A stretch of 35,878 nt of DNA, taken from positions 1 to 35,878 of the forward strand of contig WFSL01000032.1 in assembly GCA_015486015.1 (NCBI GenBank). Direction: 5' to 3'. The position numbers and the translations under genes were made by a program. The stretch comes from Aquificota bacterium. Lineage in GTDB: Bacteria > Thermosulfidibacterota > Thermosulfidibacteria > Thermosulfidibacterales > B14-G1. The notes beneath the pieces were generated by a model that saw only the letters and a list, made by a program, of their open reading frames with translations, was not told where the DNA came from and did no database searches. Shown piece after piece: positions 1 through 6,132 of the stretch; positions within the stretch are counted from its first letter, which is position 1, and the number at the start of each line of letters is the position of its first letter.

Positions 1-94
1 TGGCCCCCTGCTTCGCCAGAACCCTGGATATGGCCCTTCCGATCCCCCTTCCTCCCCCCGTAACTACAGCCACCTTCCCCCTTAATTCGAACAT
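1..94 (-). CDS. short-chain dehydrogenase/reductase, N-terminal part (runs off the window)
   Basis: Only the first 31 codons are present, starting at ATG 94 on the minus strand. They read M-F-E-L-R-G-K-V-A-V-V-T followed by GGGRGIGRAI, the glycine-rich NAD(P)-binding turn (TGxxxGIG) of classical SDR proteins. A strong AGGAGGTG ribosome site sits about 5 bases upstream, inside the end of the preceding fragment ORF, so translation from this ATG is well supported. It is the last visible gene of the minus-strand acyl-CoA operon, where an NAD(P)-linked oxidation of a hydroxyacyl or keto intermediate is plausible. Catalytic residues and substrate cannot be seen. Confidence 0.8.
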   Translation of the reverse strand, partial: MFELRGKVAVVTGGGRGIGRAISRVLAKQGA

Positions 95-96
95 CT

Positions 97-222
97 CTAC
101 ACCTCCTCTATCGGGCTATTAATTTTGGAATAAGGGCCTGCCATGGGCCCAGCCACCTCCCTGGCAAAGCGATCCACCGTGTCTTTAAAGAGGCGATGCT
201 CAACTGAAAGCTGGAAGTTCAT
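97..222 (-). pseudogene. acyl-CoA dehydrogenase N-terminal fragment (41 codons)
   Basis: ATG at 222 lies 9 bases after the hydrolase stop with an AGAGGTG ribosome site. The first ~28 residues (M-N-F-Q-L-S-V-E-H-R-L-F, then DTVDRFAREV) match the opening helix of acyl-CoA dehydrogenases. The frame then runs into about 13 unrelated residues and stops at TAG 99-97. The family is normally ~380 aa, so this is a remnant left by a large deletion; the following SDR starts 3 bases later. Homology is from pattern recognition, but start, spacing and truncation are directly visible. Confidence 0.6.
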
Positions 223-231
223 AACGCACCT

Positions 232-1056
232 CTACTTCAGATACTTCCAGAAATCGGGCTTTCTCTTCTCCATGAAGGCCTTGCTCCCCTCCACAGATTC
301 TTCGGTCCCATAGTAGAGGCTGAGACCACCCACTCCCAGGTCTGTAATACCGGATAGGCCGTCTGTATCGGCCAAAAAGGCATATTTAAGCATCTTTAGA
401 GCGGTGGGACTCTTCTCCAGCAGCTCGTCACACCACTTCTGGACCTCTTGATCCAGCTCCTCATGGGGAACCACTCTGTTCACCAGACCCATCTGATAGG
501 CCTCCTGTGCAGTGTAAAGCTGACAGAGGTACCAGATCTCCTTGGCCCTCTTTAGGCCCACGTTCCTCCAAAGATCCCCTGTGCCGTACCCTGGATCAAA
601 ACTGCCCACCTTAGGCCCCGCCTGGCCCAGCTTGGCCTTATCTGATGCGATGGAGAGATCACAGTTCACCTGCCACACATGTCCCCCACCCACGGCGTAA
701 CCGTTGACCCTGGCTATAACCGGTTTGGGAATGTGCCTGATGAGAAAGGTGACCATCTGCCAGCCTGCCTCTAGAGGCAGTTGTGCGATAGTCCCCTGAA
801 GCTCCTCTGCGCTGTAGCCCTTGTAACCTCCCAGGTCTCTGATGCTCTGGTCTCCCCCTGTGCAGAAGGCCTTGTCTCCCGCACCTGTAAAGACCACCAC
901 CCCTACATCCCTGTCTGTCCAGGCGGCGATGAAGGTCTTGGTGAGCTCATAGAGGGTGACAGGGGTACACGCATTGTACTTCTCTGGACGGTTTATGATG
1001 ATCCAGGCGGTCCTACCCCTCTTTTCATAAATGACATCACTAAACTTCCCCTCCAT
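232..1056 (-). CDS. badI: BadI/MenB-family crotonase, probable 2-ketocyclohexanecarboxyl-CoA hydrolase
   Basis: A 274-aa crotonase-fold enzyme. BadI of Rhodopseudomonas palustris opens the ring of 2-ketocyclohexane-carboxyl-CoA to pimelyl-CoA; MenB makes 1,4-dihydroxy-2-naphthoyl-CoA. Both share the features seen here: AFCTGGDQ around residue 65, GPKVGSFDPGYGTG around 150, EIWYLCQLY and the C-terminal EKRKPDFWKYLK. The PGYGT variant (MenB has GGWG) and the C-terminus match BadI better as I remember it. AGGAGGTG precedes the ATG by 4 bases. It lies downstream of a 3-hydroxyacyl-CoA dehydrogenase under a TetR regulator, fitting alicyclic or aromatic acid breakdown rather than menaquinone synthesis, since no men genes are near. 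A MenB-like or other hydratase role remains possible. Confidence 0.75.
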   Translation of the reverse strand: MEGKFSDVIYEKRGRTAWIIINRPEKYNACTPVTLYELTKTFIAAWTDRDVGVVVFTGAGDKAFCTGGDQSIRDLGGYKGYSAEELQGTIAQLPLEAGWQMVTFLIRHIPKPVIARVNGYAVGGGHVWQVNCDLSIASDKAKLGQAGPKVGSFDPGYGTGDLWRNVGLKRAKEIWYLCQLYTAQEAYQMGLVNRVVPHEELDQEVQKWCDELLEKSPTALKMLKYAFLADTDGLSGITDLGVGGLSLYYGTEESVEGSKAFMEKRKPDFWKYLK

Positions 1057-1066
1057 ACTTCACCTC

Positions 1067-1150
1067 CTATTCACCCTTGTATCTGGGTCTTCTTTTTTCA
1101 ATGAAAGCCATAGCCCCTTCCTTCTGGTCTACGGTGGAGAAACACAAGAT
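1067..1150 (-). pseudogene. enoyl-CoA hydratase C-terminal remnant
   Basis: In the gap between the dehydrogenase and the BadI-like gene, a minus-strand frame reads I-L-C-F-S-T-V-D-Q-K-E-G then MAFIEKRRPRYKGE and a stop at 1069-1067. This is the standard C-terminal helix of crotonases (typically CFxTEDQKEGxxAFLEKRxPxFKG). No start or body precedes it because the upstream bases belong to the end of the dehydrogenase gene in another frame. It is best explained as what is left of a deleted enoyl-CoA hydratase gene once located between these two genes. Confidence 0.6.
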
Positions 1151-1157
1151 AATCCCC

Positions 1158-2045
1158 TCACCACTTGGACAAGATCTCCCCCCAGAAGTCGTAAATACCC
1201 TTCTTCCCAGGCCCTCCAGTGTACCCGGCCCGCACCATCATCTTTATTAGGGGATGGACCCTCTTCCCCGTCTCCTTGACTATGGAATCCTCAGAGGCCG
1301 CCGTAATCCCCCAGGCTCCCACCATATCCCCCAACTCCAAGGGACCCATAGGGAGGGCATATCCCAGCTTCAGGGCCTTATCTATATCCTCTGGAGATGC
1401 CACCCTCTCCCAGACCATTTGTAGTGCCTCATTCCTCATGGCCCTGTAGGCCCTATTGGCAATGAAGCCAAAGCTGAAGTCCTTACAGACAATGGGCTCT
1501 TTACCGAGCCTTTTTGCAAGGGCACATGTGACCTTCACCGTTTCTTCAGAGGTGAGGGGGCTCCTCACCACCTCTACCAGTTTCATCACGGCCACAGGAT
1601 TGAAAAAGTGCATTCCCACCACCTTGTCTCTCCTCTCTGTGAGGCTTCCTATCTCCGTGATATTGAGGGCAGAGGTGTTGGAGGCCAGAATGGCGTGGGC
1701 AGGGGCGCTCTCGCCCAGTTGCCGAAACACCCCCTTCTTCACTTCCAGATTCTCTACCACAGCCTCAACGACAAAATCTGCCTGAGAAACGGCCTGGGAT
1801 AATTCCGCGGTGGGCTCTATCCTACCCAAGATGCTTTCATACTCATCCTGGGAGATCTTACCCTTTCTTAGAAAGTGCCTCTCCAGCCCCTCTCTTATGG
1901 AAGCCATTCCCTTTTCCAAAAGCTCATCGCTCAGGTCCCATAGGTTTACCGGATACTTCCCAACCCTTGAGAAAAGCTCTGCAATTTGGCTTCCCATCCT
2001 TCCTGCACCTATCACCGCTATTCGAGTGATACTATCCAGATTCAT
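1158..2045 (-). CDS. 3-hydroxyacyl-CoA dehydrogenase (3-hydroxybutyryl-CoA dehydrogenase type)
   Basis: A 295-aa protein, full length for the single-domain family. It oxidises (S)-3-hydroxyacyl-CoA to 3-ketoacyl-CoA with NAD. The N-terminal Rossmann motif is GAGRMGSQIAELF (residues ~13-25). The catalytic region has SNTSALNITE and GMHFFNPVAVMKLVEVV (the active-site His in HFFNP), and the C-terminal helical domain has GYALPMGPLELGD. The ATG at 2045 is preceded by AAGGAGAGG. It is the first gene after a predicted TetR operator at 2075-2088 and leads the operon with the BadI-like hydrolase and SDR. In BadI pathways such an enzyme oxidises 2-hydroxycyclohexanecarboxyl-CoA (the BadH role), so it may act on a ring substrate; that is inference. 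Confidence 0.88.
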   Translation of the reverse strand: MNLDSITRIAVIGAGRMGSQIAELFSRVGKYPVNLWDLSDELLEKGMASIREGLERHFLRKGKISQDEYESILGRIEPTAELSQAVSQADFVVEAVVENLEVKKGVFRQLGESAPAHAILASNTSALNITEIGSLTERRDKVVGMHFFNPVAVMKLVEVVRSPLTSEETVKVTCALAKRLGKEPIVCKDFSFGFIANRAYRAMRNEALQMVWERVASPEDIDKALKLGYALPMGPLELGDMVGAWGITAASEDSIVKETGKRVHPLIKMMVRAGYTGGPGKKGIYDFWGEILSKW

Positions 2046-2074
2046 GGTTCCCTCTCCTTGAATAAAATTTGTTT

Positions 2075-2088
2075 ACCGTATGTTCGGT
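2075..2088. promoter_or_regulatory. predicted TetR operator upstream of the dehydrogenase-hydrolase operon
   Basis: ACCG-TATGTT-CGGT is a 14-bp inverted repeat followed by AGAT, about 30 bases before the dehydrogenase start. The same ACCG-N6-CGGTAGAT pattern occurs at 2779-2792 in front of the tetR gene. TetR regulators of acyl-CoA metabolism typically bind ACCGACxxGTCGGT-like palindromes, so this is probably the site through which the local TetR protein controls the operon. Confidence 0.55.
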
Positions 2089-2125
2089 AGATAACCATGC
2101 AGAATATATAGGATTAACCAGTAAA

Positions 2126-2728
2126 TCAAACATAATCTTTTCCCTTTCGGGCCCCATTGAAAAAGAGCTCTATCCAGAACTGGGCCAGCTCTCGGGGTGA
2201 TTTCTCTCCATTGGGGGAATACCACCTGATCATCCAATTCATCATGCCTAAAAGGGCGAAACCGGCCAATTTCTCATCCATTTCTCTCAATATCCCGGCC
2301 TCCCTTGCATCCCTTATAGCCTGGCGGATCAAACCTTCATATTTATCCCTCAAACCCACTGTCTCTTCCCAGAATGGCCCTGCATTAGTGGGGGTGAGTT
2401 CCCTCAAGGTAACGGTGAACAAATCCAAGTTCTCACAGAGAAGCTCCACATGGGAAACAATCAACCTTTTCAATCTCTCCTCTGGGTCACTCACCGAAGT
2501 GATAATCCCTTCTGCGGCTTTTGTGAGCATGCCCATGGTCCTGATACAGATTTCCCTGAGGAGTTCCTCCTTCGAGTTTATGTAATAATATATAGAGCTC
2601 TTCCTTATACCCAAGGCCTGGGCAATATCCTCCATGGAGGCCGCCTTAAATCCCTTTTCCTGAAAAAGCCTGGCTGACGCCTCAAAGAGACGCTCCCTGG
2701 TCACATTGGTTTTCCTCTCCAATCTCAA
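2126..2728 (-). CDS. TetR/AcrR-family transcriptional regulator, acyl-CoA catabolism type
   Basis: A 200-aa regulator. The N-terminal helix-turn-helix is clear: LFEASARLFQEKGFKAASMEDIA followed by GIRKSSIYYYINSKEELL (residues ~14-55). The C-terminal ligand domain (GMMNWMIRWY, then ELAQFWIELFFNGA) resembles the KstR2/FadR-like TetR group that senses acyl-CoA thioesters. The frame opens with TTG at 2728; a TTG two codons later or GTG at codon 9 are alternative starts with comparable ribosome sites. It lies 80 bases upstream of, and co-directional with, the operon it probably represses, and has its own palindrome at 2779-2792, suggesting autoregulation. Confidence 0.85.
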   Translation of the reverse strand: MRLERKTNVTRERLFEASARLFQEKGFKAASMEDIAQALGIRKSSIYYYINSKEELLREICIRTMGMLTKAAEGIITSVSDPEERLKRLIVSHVELLCENLDLFTVTLRELTPTNAGPFWEETVGLRDKYEGLIRQAIRDAREAGILREMDEKLAGFALLGMMNWMIRWYSPNGEKSPRELAQFWIELFFNGARKGKDYV

Positions 2729-2778
2729 ATCTCCATTTGCTTGTTTTTTTAATTATAACCGGTCAACCATCCTTGTCA

Positions 2779-2792
2779 ACCGATCAATCGGT
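2779..2792. promoter_or_regulatory. predicted TetR operator in front of tetR
   Basis: ACCGAT-CA-ATCGGT is a perfect 6+6 inverted repeat followed by AGAT, about 50 bases upstream of the tetR start. It shares ACCG, CGGTAGAT and 14-bp length with the site at 2075-2088, so both are likely bound by the same protein. Confidence 0.55.
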
Positions 2793-2868
2793 AGATTATG
2801 AAATGGCCCAAAAAACTGAACTGTAAGATAAGCTCCCTATCCCCGGAACAATTTCAAGGAGGCGAGCA

Positions 2869-3150
2869 ATGAAAAGGAAGCGCAAGAAGCACTCGGCTGA
2901 GTTCAAGGCAAAGGTAGCACTGGAGGCTATCAAAGTTGAGGAGACCCTCCAGCAACTGGCCAGCAGGTATGGGGTCCACCCCGCCATGATCACCAGATGG
3001 AAGAGAGAACTGGTAGAGAACGCTCCAGAAGTCTTTGGTAAGGGAGCCAAAGCAGAAAAAGACATCCAGGCCCAGATAGAAGGGCTCTATCGCCAGATTG
3101 GGCAACTGAAGGTGGAGCGGGATTTTTTGGCAAAAAGGGTCGGCTTCTAA
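2869..3150 (+). mobile_element. IS3-family transposase OrfA
   Basis: A 93-aa protein of normal OrfA length. It begins with a basic stretch and FKAKVALEAIK, then the helix-turn-helix QQLASRYGVHPAMITRWKRE (residues ~26-46) and a leucine-zipper-like helix ending in IGQLKVERDFLAKR. AAGGAGG lies 6 bases before the ATG. In IS3 elements OrfA joins OrfB through a -1 ribosomal frameshift. Here an A-run at 3132-3136 sits just before the OrfA stop, and OrfB continues in the -1 frame, as expected. OrfB is cut short, so the element cannot move by itself. Confidence 0.88.
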
Positions 3151-3170
3151 AGCTAAAAGAGCGCAGAGCC

Positions 3171-3335
3171 ATGGTGAAACCGACCCTCAAGAGGCTCAGT
3201 GTAAAAAGACAGTGTGAGCTCTTGGAGTTGCCCAGATCCACCTGCTACTATAAGCCCAGGCCCACGAGTGAAGAGGATTTAAGGATCATGAGGCTCATAG
3301 ACGAGCAGTTCCTCAAGGGAGAGAGGAAACTGTAA
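3171..3335 (+). pseudogene. IS3-family transposase OrfB, 5' fragment
   Basis: The frame (ATG 3171, open back to the OrfA overlap at ~3138) encodes the OrfB N-terminal region: LKRLSVKRQCELLELPRSTCYYKPRP, then DLRIMRLIDEQFLKG. OrfB proteins normally go on to HPFYGSRRM-like sequence and the DDE catalytic domain (~280 aa in total). Here the match breaks after ~50 residues and the frame ends at TAA 3335, so the DDE domain is missing. A second, diverged copy of the same segment is at 4423-4548. Confidence 0.75.
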
Positions 3336-3475
3336 TAGCATCCTCCTGTAGTAACCGTCTTTGAAATCAATTCTACCCAATGCCAGAAGCTGTAAAGAGG
3401 AGAAGTGATATTTTCCTCTCCTTTTATGTGACAAAATAGCACAAAACCAACGTGATGTCTGTGATGGCATCATAT

Positions 3476-3913
3476 CTATCCTTCACCTTGGGTGCTCAAA
3501 ATGTCCTTCAACTTCTCCAAAAGCTCCCAGAAGGTGGGTTCCGCCTCTCTTAGGAACCTCTCCAGGAGCTGCCAACGAATATCCAGGTACTCATGGGCAA
3601 GGATGTTTCTCAGGGCCGCCCACTTCGAGATTCTCTCTCCAAACTCTTCATCAAAGGGGGGAATACTACCAAGAGACTTGAGGACCCCCCTGTAAGTGCT
3701 GGGCATCTCTCTACCCTTCATTGCCAACAGGACCTTGGCTATATCTACGGAGCAGTTTACAATGTTTTCTATCCATCTCTCCAGGTTTCTGCGCAGGTCC
3801 CTGTCGGATGTATAGGTGCTCCAGTCTACCTGAGAAAACTTGGGGAAGTCGGATAACTCACCATCCAGAAAGTCTATATACCTCAGCAGCCTGCTCCTGT
3901 ACTCAGGTAGCAT
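3476..3913 (-). CDS. HepT-like HEPN-domain toxin (DUF86 family)
   Basis: A 145-aa all-helical protein, usual length for HepT. It carries the HEPN RNase signature RNILAHEY, i.e. R102-x4-H107-x-Y109, in the form RX4HXY. HepT toxins cleave RNA with this R/H pair; the partner MntA silences them by adding AMP groups to the Tyr. The start overlaps the end of the upstream mntA-like gene by 11 bases, so the pair is translationally coupled in the order antitoxin-toxin. All motif residues are intact, so the toxin could be active. The gene sits between two IS3 orfB fragments, consistent with mobility. RNase activity is inferred from the family. Confidence 0.85.
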   Translation of the reverse strand: MLPEYRSRLLRYIDFLDGELSDFPKFSQVDWSTYTSDRDLRRNLERWIENIVNCSVDIAKVLLAMKGREMPSTYRGVLKSLGSIPPFDEEFGERISKWAALRNILAHEYLDIRWQLLERFLREAEPTFWELLEKLKDILSTQGEG

Positions 3914-4349
3914 ACTTCACTCTCTCCTTGAGCCTGAAGTAGCTTTCTATCCACGTTCTAAAATCAAAGGCCTCAAAGGTGACCCTCGTGAGGTAGTCTA
4001 AATATACTCCCCTGTCCTTTATCACTATGGGAATCCCTCGCAAGGCGCTCTCTGCCACCGTGGGGACAGCCCTATTCAAAACAAGGAGGTCCACCTCCCT
4101 GCCCAGCATCTCCTCCAGATCCAACCATATCTCATCCTCGGATTCATACCGGGCTGTCGGATCATCCCATTGCAAAAAACCGCTGGGGGGCTGAAAATAA
4201 ATGGCTATATCCACATCGGAATCCACTCCACCTACACCCCTTGCCCAAGAGCCAAACAGGAAGGCCATGAGCACCTCTTCTCTCCTTTCAAGGTACTCCC
4301 TGAGCTTTAAGACCATATCGTTGCCATTTATGCCATGCAACCTCGCCAT
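3903..4349 (-). CDS. MntA-like minimal nucleotidyltransferase antitoxin
   Basis: A 148-aa polymerase-beta-fold nucleotidyltransferase. The signature is FLFGSWARGVGG-VDSDVDIAIYF: G33-S34, ten residues, then D45-x-D47, matching the GSX10DXD motif of MNT antitoxins. A third acidic position (VDLLVLNRA) follows around residue 93. MntA proteins use ATP to AMPylate the Tyr of the RX4HXY motif in HepT and so neutralise it. AAGGTG lies ~7 bases before the ATG at 4349, and the 3' end overlaps the HepT-like gene. Both partners look complete, so this is a candidate functional type VII toxin-antitoxin module. Confidence 0.85.
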   Translation of the reverse strand: MARLHGINGNDMVLKLREYLERREEVLMAFLFGSWARGVGGVDSDVDIAIYFQPPSGFLQWDDPTARYESEDEIWLDLEEMLGREVDLLVLNRAVPTVAESALRGIPIVIKDRGVYLDYLTRVTFEAFDFRTWIESYFRLKERVKYAT

Positions 4350-4422
4350 TTTTACACCTTGTTGTTTTTAATTTTCCCAGGGAAAACAACGGGCTGTCAA
4401 GGCGTAGGGGAGCCGGCCTACA

Positions 4423-4548
4423 AAGGTCTCAGTCAGCGTCAGGAGGCAATGTGAACTTCTGGGATTATCCAGATCCACCTACTACTATTATAAGCCCAGG
4501 CCCACAAGCGAAAAAGAGGCTATAGCCCTCCACCCAGTCCCTCAGTAA
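4423..4548 (+). pseudogene. second IS3 OrfB 5' fragment
   Basis: The frame reads K-V-S-V-S-V-R-R-Q-C-E-L-L, then SRSTYYYYKPRPTSEKEA, closely matching SVKRQCELLELPRSTCYYKPRPTSEED at ~3201-3280. The nucleotide match covers roughly 90 bases with scattered differences and one inserted codon, so it is a diverged paralogue rather than a recent copy. There is no start codon and no transposase body; similarity ends near 4520 and the frame stops at 4546-4548, overlapping the 3' end of the antitoxin-like gene on the other strand. Confidence 0.65.
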
Positions 4549-4730
4549 TCCAAACCCAGCTCCCGGGTCACTTCCTCCACCGAATATCTCTCTCGGGCTT
4601 TCATGGACTCTCGAAGCTTCTCTTCCACCTCCGGCTTGAGTTCCAGACCGTAATCAGGATCCATGATCTCGAGAAGCACCTCTCTTATGAGAGCCTTAAG
4701 CTCCTCCACAGACAAATCGCCTGCCTTCAC
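4542..4730 (-). CDS. small antitoxin-like protein (orphan, RelB/Phd-type appearance)
   Basis: A 62-aa charged helical protein starting with GTG 4730 behind a purine-rich GAGAGAGG. It reads SVEELKALIREVLLEIM, then DPDYGLELKPEVEEKL and ends YSVEEVTRELGLDY. This resembles small antitoxins that pair with RelE/ParE-like toxins, with the C-terminal tail made for toxin binding. No toxin follows: the gene ends inside an IS3 orfB fragment, which suggests that the downstream toxin was removed by the insertion. Family assignment is by pattern only. Confidence 0.55.
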   Translation of the reverse strand: MKAGDLSVEELKALIREVLLEIMDPDYGLELKPEVEEKLRESMKARERYSVEEVTRELGLDY

Positions 4731-4792
4731 CCTCTCTCACCCTTTCACCTCACAAAATTCCTATTACTAAGGTATGCCAAACTCCAGCCCCT

Positions 4793-5896
4793 TTAAAGGT
4801 CCACAAACCTCCCGCCTTTATAAATGAGCCTGCCATCGGCGTATACCTCTCCCTGCGCCATACCCTTGATGAAGTCCCAGTGGAGGCCCGACTTGTTGGT
4901 GCCCCCCGTCTCGGGATAGGCCGCTCCCGCCGCCATGTGAATGGTACCCCCTATCTTCTCGTCAAAGAGGATGTTCTTGGTGAACCTTTTGATACCATCG
5001 TTCAAACCAAAGGCCACCTCCCCCAGGTACCGGGCACCCTCATCGGTATCCAGCATCTTTTTGAGGAACTCCTCCCCCTTATCGGCCTGGGCCTCCACAA
5101 TCCTTCCTTCCTTGAAGGTGAGACGCACACCGTGGACCTCTACCCCTGAGTAGCAGGCAGGATAATCGAAGTATATGTGCCCCTCTACAGAAGCCTCCAC
5201 GGGAGAGGTGAAAACCTCGCCGTCTGGCATGTTCCGCTTGCCATCACAGTTTATCCATCTGCGCCCCTTTACAGAGAGAATAAGATTTGTTTCGGGACCC
5301 ACATAGCGCAGCTCCTTCACCCCCTGGAGGCGTTCCCTTATCACCTCCTGGCGGGCTGAAACCTCCTTCCAATAGGCTACAGGATCATCCTTATCCACTC
5401 CGCAAGCAGCGAAGAGAAACTCTTCGTACTCCATAAAAGACATCTCGGCATCCTGGGCAAAGGCCTGGGTGGGATAAGGGGCCAGGACCCAGCCAAACTC
5501 CCCCTTCATCTCCCTCTCGTCCAGGATGTCCCTGATCTCCCGCTGGGCCGCCCGGGCCTTTGCCATCTTAGTAGGATCCACATTTGTGAGTTCCTTAGTG
5601 TTGGGCTCGCTCAAAAAGGCGATGAGGCTGTTGACGGTCCGGGCCGTCACCCGGTCTATCTCGGAGATGAAAGTGAGCTGGGGCTCCTGGGCCAGGCTGT
5701 AAAAGAGGTAGTTCTGCCCCTCAAAGGAGAGTCTCACCATGGGATGGGCACCCTTGTTTAGCACCTCTCTAAAACAGGCCCTCACCGCCGGCTCCGCCAG
5801 GGTAGTGGCCCGTATGATCACCACGTCTCCCTCCTTTACCCCCAGGGAGTACTCCACCAGCAGCCTGGCCAGACGATCTATCCTCACATCCTGCAT
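4793..5896 (-). CDS. M29-family metallo-aminopeptidase (AmpS/aminopeptidase T)
   Basis: A 367-aa peptidase that removes N-terminal residues from peptides in the cytoplasm with two metal ions. All ligand positions known from the staphylococcal and Thermus enzymes can be picked out: E227 (MPDGEVF), E293 (YLGEVAFG), H320 (TIHMAAG), Y327, H339 and D341 (LHWD). Length is slightly short of the usual ~400 aa but no domain is missing. ATG at 5896 is preceded by GAGGTGAGGGG. It is a single gene between the IS region and carB; nothing visible points to regulation. Confidence 0.9.
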   Translation of the reverse strand: MQDVRIDRLARLLVEYSLGVKEGDVVIIRATTLAEPAVRACFREVLNKGAHPMVRLSFEGQNYLFYSLAQEPQLTFISEIDRVTARTVNSLIAFLSEPNTKELTNVDPTKMAKARAAQREIRDILDEREMKGEFGWVLAPYPTQAFAQDAEMSFMEYEEFLFAACGVDKDDPVAYWKEVSARQEVIRERLQGVKELRYVGPETNLILSVKGRRWINCDGKRNMPDGEVFTSPVEASVEGHIYFDYPACYSGVEVHGVRLTFKEGRIVEAQADKGEEFLKKMLDTDEGARYLGEVAFGLNDGIKRFTKNILFDEKIGGTIHMAAGAAYPETGGTNKSGLHWDFIKGMAQGEVYADGRLIYKGGRFVDL

Positions 5897-6132
5897 CCCC
5901 TCACCTCCTCAGTGGACTTCGAGACAACCCTCTAAGAGTACAACAGCCCGGGGGAATCTATCAAACCAGAGAGAGACATCTCAAGAGATGACAGCTTCGT
6001 AGGTAGTTTAGACGATTAGCAGATTTATCCCTGTTCTCCAATCCCTTGTAAAGAATGAGCTCTTTCAAGGCCTTTGCCGTCTCCTTTAGAGGAACCGCAT
6101 AAACCTTGATCAGAACATGAAAGGCTCCGAGA
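5897..6132. other. gap between aminopeptidase and carB with a short degenerate reading frame
   Basis: No complete gene is seen. On the minus strand a frame with no convincing start reads A-F-H-V-L-I-K-V-Y-A-V-P-L-K-E-T-A-K-A-L and stops near 5965. It could be the tail of a lost gene or chance. No U-tracted hairpin was found after carB. Confidence 0.3.

Noticed and set aside
3336-3475. small minus-strand frames between the IS3 fragment and the HepT-like gene
   Set aside because: Several overlapping frames without start signals or recognisable sequence; probably non-coding debris next to the insertion.
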